From positions 10,766,880-10,830,879 of the forward strand of contig CM018033.1 in the NCBI GenBank assembly GCA_008638375.1: a stretch of 64,000 nt of DNA, in the 5' to 3' direction. Positions within the stretch are counted from its first letter, which is position 1; each line of letters starts with the position of its first letter. Below are positions 59,301-64,000 of the stretch, piece by piece. Below the pieces are notes generated by a model, which worked only from the letters and a program-made list of their open reading frames with translations, was not told the DNA's origin and did no database searches. Both the position numbers and the translations under genes were made by a program. The stretch comes from Nyssa sinensis. Its lineage: Eukaryota > Streptophyta > Magnoliopsida > Cornales > Nyssaceae.

Positions 59301-60205
59301 CTAGTATCGATCATCTTATAGGACTAGGTAAGACAATAGTATTCCTCTCTAGGTTACCTCCATAGTCCACCATAAGATAACATATTCCAATTCAATAAAA
59401 AAATCATTACAACCCCTAACTTTCAGATTCACATCACTTGAACTTATCAATATTCATCCTAAGCATGAAATCAAAATTCAATTACATCATAACCTGGATT
59501 AATCCACAACAATATTTTTCAAACTATTCATGCTTATACAATTCTCCTGAGATAAGAGATCATCAATCATCACCCGATAACCTAACACATCCTCTAAACA
59601 TACTTGCTTAACCATAACTCATAAAACTCGCATCAACTACCTCCAACCATTATTTACAATAAACAAATAACAAGTTTTCACCCAATTTAAACATAATCTT
59701 TCGCCAAAAAAAAATCCCTTTAAGTAATATAATACCCACATGCCCATGGCATTCTCCTATAATGCTACATGATATTATGTAGGCATATAAGCATCATCTA
59801 TTATGTACATAAACATGTACCAAGTTATCACATACGGTCATGCCAATATACACATTACCTATATCATGCACCCCACTGTACCAAATCACGTAACCATGCA
59901 TCATAGTATAGCATTAACTAACACATAATCACAACATGTGATGCATCAAGTATAAATAGCCACATAACGTACGAGGTCCTATCACATACCACTGACAATT
60001 CATACTAAGTTACACATTTTTCTCTGAGGTCTCATAGTGTTCAACAACACCCCACATTCCCTAGGTATTCTCAAACTAGAGCTCTAACACCAAGCTGTCA
60101 GAGCCTACACAATACATAATGTTTACAAAAAAAAAAAATCAAATTATACGTTGTGGTTCCATTATGTTCAACAACACCCCACAGTCTCAAAGTATTCGAA
60201 CCTAA
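56331..60205 (-). other. Internal region of element A; no gene seen
   Basis: A/C-rich, noncoding, with stretches shared with the internal region of B. No gag, protease or RT motif was seen on either strand. A few simple tracts occur (for example tttatttatttatttatt at about 57900). Confidence 0.7.
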
Positions 60206-60217
60206 GCTCTGATACCA
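60206..60217 (-). promoter_or_regulatory. Primer binding site (Met-tRNA) of element A
   Basis: The minus strand reads tggtatcagagc, 3 bases inside the LTR end at 60221. A decayed duplicate (gctctaacacca at 60081-60092, followed by tgtca) is 125 bases away, as in element B. Confidence 0.88.
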
Positions 60218-60220
60218 TAT

Positions 60221-62816
60221 TGTCACGCCCCAAATTTTCATAAACCCGGGGAGTGAGTGAAATGAATTAAGTAAAATAAATAATAGGCAATTAAATTTGC
60301 TAACTAAAAATGAAAATTTGCTAACTAGACTCACCCAAGATGGTGGGTTTTTAATATCAATCTAATATCTCCCCAACTAATGGTCAAAATTAGGCTAAGT
60401 CATGTTCAAGCATGGTCTTTAAGATGGCCCCAAAAATTTCTTTAATGTGGCTTGAAATAGTGGCTAAAATGGACCCCGAATGCCCTAAGGCATAAACCAA
60501 GAATAGGTCAAAAAGCCTACCTAAGGTGGTCTAAGGAACTGGTCAAACATGGCTTAAAAGGATGGCCAAACATGGCCCAAAATGGTGTCCAAACATGGTC
60601 TAAAGATTGGCCAAACATAGCCCAATAGGGTGGCCAAACATGGCCCAAAATGATGGCTAAACATAGCCCAAAAGGATGGCCAAGGGTTGGTGTCAAGGAG
60701 GTGTCAGGGGTTGGGCGCACATGCTCGTGCGCAAGAGGGGGCGTGGCATGGGTGCGCGGCAAGCGCGCGCTCGCATGGTCAGGCAGCAGGCCACGACACT
60801 GTAGCAACAATGTATTTGCTGCAAGCTGATTTTTCCATATTCTGATTTTTTTTTCCAAAGTGCTGCAAGTTGATTTTTTCAATTTTTAACGTATTTCCTC
60901 AAGATTTTTAACCCCCACTTTTTGGTACTTTTTTCACTTATTCATGGGCATTTTACACACCTAATGACCCTTTTTAACTCACAAAATTTTGACATGATCT
61001 CCTTTATTTTCTAAGCATTTTTCACCTAATATTTTACAACATTTCATATACAAGGATATGGACAATCCACCCTCACTCGATGGCTACAAATTTATTGAAA
61101 TTGAACATACACCTATTTTTCTCAACATATACATGTGATGCACATTAAACAAAATACCTTATTTGTCATTTGGGTTTAAACCCTTACATTACAAAATTTC
61201 TCAAGGCCTATAGTTCACTATTCTTCAAATTTAACACAAGTTATTTGGGCTTATGCCCATACAAACAAAAAATGTGGCCCTTAGGCCAAATATGCTTCAA
61301 AATTTACTTTCTCCTTCGAGCTCCATTGACTTCGTCAAGTCTCAAGTACCGAAAGCCTCATCTATAATATATAATCCCATAAAGGGTAAGCATGACGGCT
61401 TGTACGACATAATGCTAATGTAAAGAACAAAGTTAAGGCTTGGCATGTGCAAGTGTACATTTATAAGGTATATCTCTTTCAATTCATCAATGTAATGCAA
61501 TGGCAATATGCATGACACACACATGTAACTCTATGACACACCCATGTCTCGCTTCACAGTCCTTCCCTGATGGAACACGAGTACCAATCATAGGTCTCGC
61601 TTCACGGTCCATCCCCGTTGGATTGTGAGTACCATGGCCAATTTTGGGTTTTTCACCACAGGATCTGCACCCTCATAATGCATAGCACCGAAGTGCTCAA
61701 CCCACACTATGTTTCCAAAGATTCACGTATGTCCAAAATGCCTTGATTTTTCTATGCAATTTCATTGAAGCATTTCATCAAACACATGGAGTATGCCTTA
61801 AATAATGCATGTAATCCAATCAATTACACATATAAACATATTACATATTCACAACCTTACCAAATTCTCAAAGATTACAAAATACATAAAGTACCAACAT
61901 ATTGAATAAATCATAACTTTTCAACTATAAGACTTTGTCTACATGAACATAAGCTAGAATGCAATGAATTATACATATAGTCATATTACATGTGCATCAC
62001 TTTAACAAATTCTCAAAGAATACATACGTACATAAGGTGCCAACCCTAGGTTTTCAAAGTAATTATAAGTTAGGTGGTTCTCTAATAATAAATAAGCATG
62101 TAGGTCATACAATCAATATATAAAAACATTCTTAAACTTAACCCTATTCTTTACTTAGCAAAATATCATACCTAAAAAGATTTTTCTCAACCCTAGGGAG
62201 TTGTGCTCGATGTGTAGCTGAACCAATCATGAGAATGTAGCCCTTGACATAGGGAACAACTTCCTAGAAGGAAGCCCTGTGAAATTCCAAGGCTAAAGAT
62301 GAGTTTTGGAAGCTTAAAAGTTGGAAAACGTAGGTTTCTCTTCATCTTTCTCAAATTGAACGTGTTTTTGCTTCTTCTCAGACCAAATTCTGAGAAATTT
62401 AACACTAAGAGGGTCCTATTTATAGTAAAGGGGCCAAAGGGTAAAAAGACCATTTTGCACTTAATGAGTTCGGGACTCCGTTATACTACAACCCTTCCCG
62501 AAACATCTCAATTTGACATTTTGCTTTAACCAAAGTTTTTAAAATTATTTTAAATTATATTTTATAAAAAATTTATTTTTTCCTGCAAGCGGGTGCGGCC
62601 TAGGTCCACCTGGGATGCCCTTTATGGTCTATTTTTCAAACTATCTCCGATTAGGCTCAAATTCCCATAGGAGGTGTATTTTAACATTATAAGCACATTT
62701 CTCTTCTATGGTGTACTCAAAATATGCTTCTAAACATGACTTATATCTAAATGATGCATGTGTAGTGTCCTACTAGCAAAACAAAAAATTTACCCTTGAT
62801 TTTTCAGATCTTTACA
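60221..62816 (-). repeat. Element A 5' LTR
   Basis: It spans TGTCACGCCCCAAATTTTC to gatctttaca. It is the partner of 43380-44690 plus 54488-55940. It has the 23-bp array (60540-60690), a GC block (60712-60790) and a TATA box on the minus strand at 62424-62417. It is followed by cccta (62817-62821). Confidence 0.9.
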
Positions 62817-62821
62817 CCCTA

Positions 62822-64000
62822 AGAACCCTCTGATAAGTTTGCTTAGATTTAAAGAAGTGAGAAACTAAGTATACAACTATGCTTCAACCCTTGAGGAAAT
62901 AGAAAATGATGAATATGTGAAAGGATCATACAATGATAGGGAAGAAATAAAGAAACTAAATTCCTCAATCCTCCTAACCGATGTAATGGTTACATGGAAA
63001 ACCAAAGTAAAGTATAGTGAGGAAGAAAAAGGGCACATTTCCAATAAGTCAACCTAAAAACAAGAAGAAATAGAATTGACTTACCCTAAAAATTAAAGTG
63101 GCTAATGAAATAAAACTACGTATAAGAATCTCAAATAAGTGAGAAGAATAGAGATTAAAGTTACTTTTACATTAATAAAGCTTGTAATGTAAAAGACACA
63201 TGAATAAACTAACCCTGTAAGAAGTGAGGGTACTCAGGACGAAAACAAAATAAGACATCCAAAACTCATGAATAAAATTAAATAGGCCTAAGAAAATGGT
63301 ATTGTAGGTCAAGCGACCAAACCTGCAAAGCAAATATGCTGAGGGATTCACGACCAAGAAAGAGATTGGGAAAAAACTAGCTAAAGGCTACATCTTTGAA
63401 ATGAAACAAAAGTACCAAGATAAAGAAATTAAGTACTCTTAGAACAATGAAAATATAGTAGTCTAGTCACATATTTAACCCATAAAAACTATTGCTCCAA
63501 AGAACCAAGAATTTAAAAATCTTAAATAATAATGTAATCACAGCTTACCCTTTAGAAATAAAGGTAATGACTAGAAATGGCGCCAAATGGAATAAGGGGT
63601 GAGTGAAATAGTGAGAAAATGATTAAGAATAAAATGTGAAAGCGTAATAAACTCATAATCACAAATTTCAAGACTAATGGAAAGAATACTAGAATATTAA
63701 TATAACAGTAGTAAGATTGTGAGTTAAAAGTGGAGACATTAAGTAAGAATTAGAAAGACAGGCCTTTGATTTTCAAAGACCACTACAGAGTGAGTCAGTG
63801 AAACTATGAAAGAAGATAAAATGTGTTTAAAAGATTTTCTATGTAAGGACACAATGTCCTAGATACCAATAATGAGCTAAGGGATGAGCGAAACAAACTA
63901 GCACGATGAGTTGGGCTTAAAGGATAATTTACAGTAAAAGGAGAATATAATAAGAACGCGAAAATAAAGTCGACTAAACAAATACTTAGACTTCATTAAA
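62822..64000 (+). other. Internal region of Gypsy Q, continuation; no gene seen
   Basis: A/G-rich sequence like that of 41643-43374, with no recognisable protein motif in the plus or minus frames. It continues past the window end, so the rest of element Q, including any pol genes and its 3' LTR, lies to the right. Confidence 0.5.

Larger units (their letters stand above)
43380..62816 (-). mobile_element. Element A: non-autonomous chromovirus derivative with two LTRs, interrupted by element B
   Basis: Minus orientation: 5' LTR 62816-60221, primer site 60217-60206, internal region 60205-55958, polypurine tract 55957-55941 and 3' LTR 55940-43380 (with element B inside the latter). CCCTA duplications flank it. 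Its own length without B is about 9.6 kb. The only coding trace is a relic of the integrase C-terminus near the polypurine tract (about 56330-56020), so gag, protease, RT and RNase H are absent. This is the layout of a large retrotransposon derivative that depends on an intact partner for movement. Confidence 0.88.
36116..64000 (+). mobile_element. Gypsy element Q (5' LTR and start of the internal region), interrupted and running off the window
   Basis: An LTR in plus orientation ends gatgtgaca at 41626, followed by a Met-tRNA primer site (41631-41642). Sequence at 36290-36540 (caaactggactaatt, and aaatggct before a gttttcgatgttctaaactc stretch) closely follows the complement of the Gypsy LTR at 19340-19530. 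Q is therefore a distant relative of that element, in opposite orientation. Its LTR is split by solo LTR P1 (36648-39645), and its internal region by element A (43380-62816). The visible internal pieces, 41643-43374 and 62822-64000, have no recognisable coding. The LTR start could not be fixed. Confidence 0.6.

Overview
This is a stretch of flowering-plant nuclear DNA. At the left edge it holds the 3' end of one ordinary intron-containing gene. The remaining ~61 kb is a heavily nested pile of transposable elements. The plant assignment rests on Ty1/Copia and Ty3/Gypsy (Tekay-type chromovirus) retroelements with initiator-Met tRNA primer sites, and a CACTA (En/Spm) transposon with a TNP2-type transposase. 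The AT-rich background and a host gene split by short GT-AG introns also fit. No species can be named from the sequence alone. No bacterial-type genes, tRNA or rRNA genes, CRISPR arrays or intact viral genes were seen.

Layout. (1) 66-1522, +: last four exons of a TLC-domain (TRAM/LAG1/CLN8) membrane-protein gene, then about 1 kb of 3' flank. (2) ~2590-32719: one decayed Copia element on the minus strand, split into three blocks by later insertions. Inside its reverse transcriptase lies a probable SIRE-like LTR (3700-4269 and 21544-21666). That LTR is itself split by a Gypsy/Tekay chromovirus (4270-21543, -), which in turn carries a CACTA transposon (9777-16184, transposase on +) with a perfect 3-bp GCT duplication. 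Inside the Copia gag lies a Gypsy solo LTR (25326-32192, -) with a perfect ACTGT duplication. A fragment of a related element in the opposite orientation interrupts this LTR and makes a ~3.9-kb imperfect palindrome. (3) 32720-36115: LTR-like noncoding DNA with microsatellites, including a probable second SIRE-like LTR. (4) ~36120-64000: a plus-strand Gypsy element Q (LTR ending at 41626, primer site at 41631-41642) that runs off the window. It is interrupted by a solo LTR, P1 (36648-39645, +, TAATA duplication), and by element A (43380-62816, -, CCCTA duplication). Element A is interrupted inside its own LTR by element B of the same family (44691-54482, -, GTGCA duplication).

Every element is broken. 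Reading frames are full of stops and frameshifts, the Gypsy reverse transcriptase has lost both YxDD aspartates, and the CACTA transposase has a stop at codon 5. A and B are non-autonomous: ~4.2-kb internal regions keep only a relic of the integrase C-terminus/chromodomain. The host gene fragment is the only sequence that looks under selection for coding. Four target-site duplications match exactly (GCT, ACTGT, GTGCA, CCCTA) and a fifth (TAATA) marks the solo LTR, so the order of insertion can be read directly. The most unusual structures are the LTR palindrome, a tRNA-like pol III A/B-box module carried inside LTRs of the chromovirus families, and the chromodomain-only derivative family A/B/P1.
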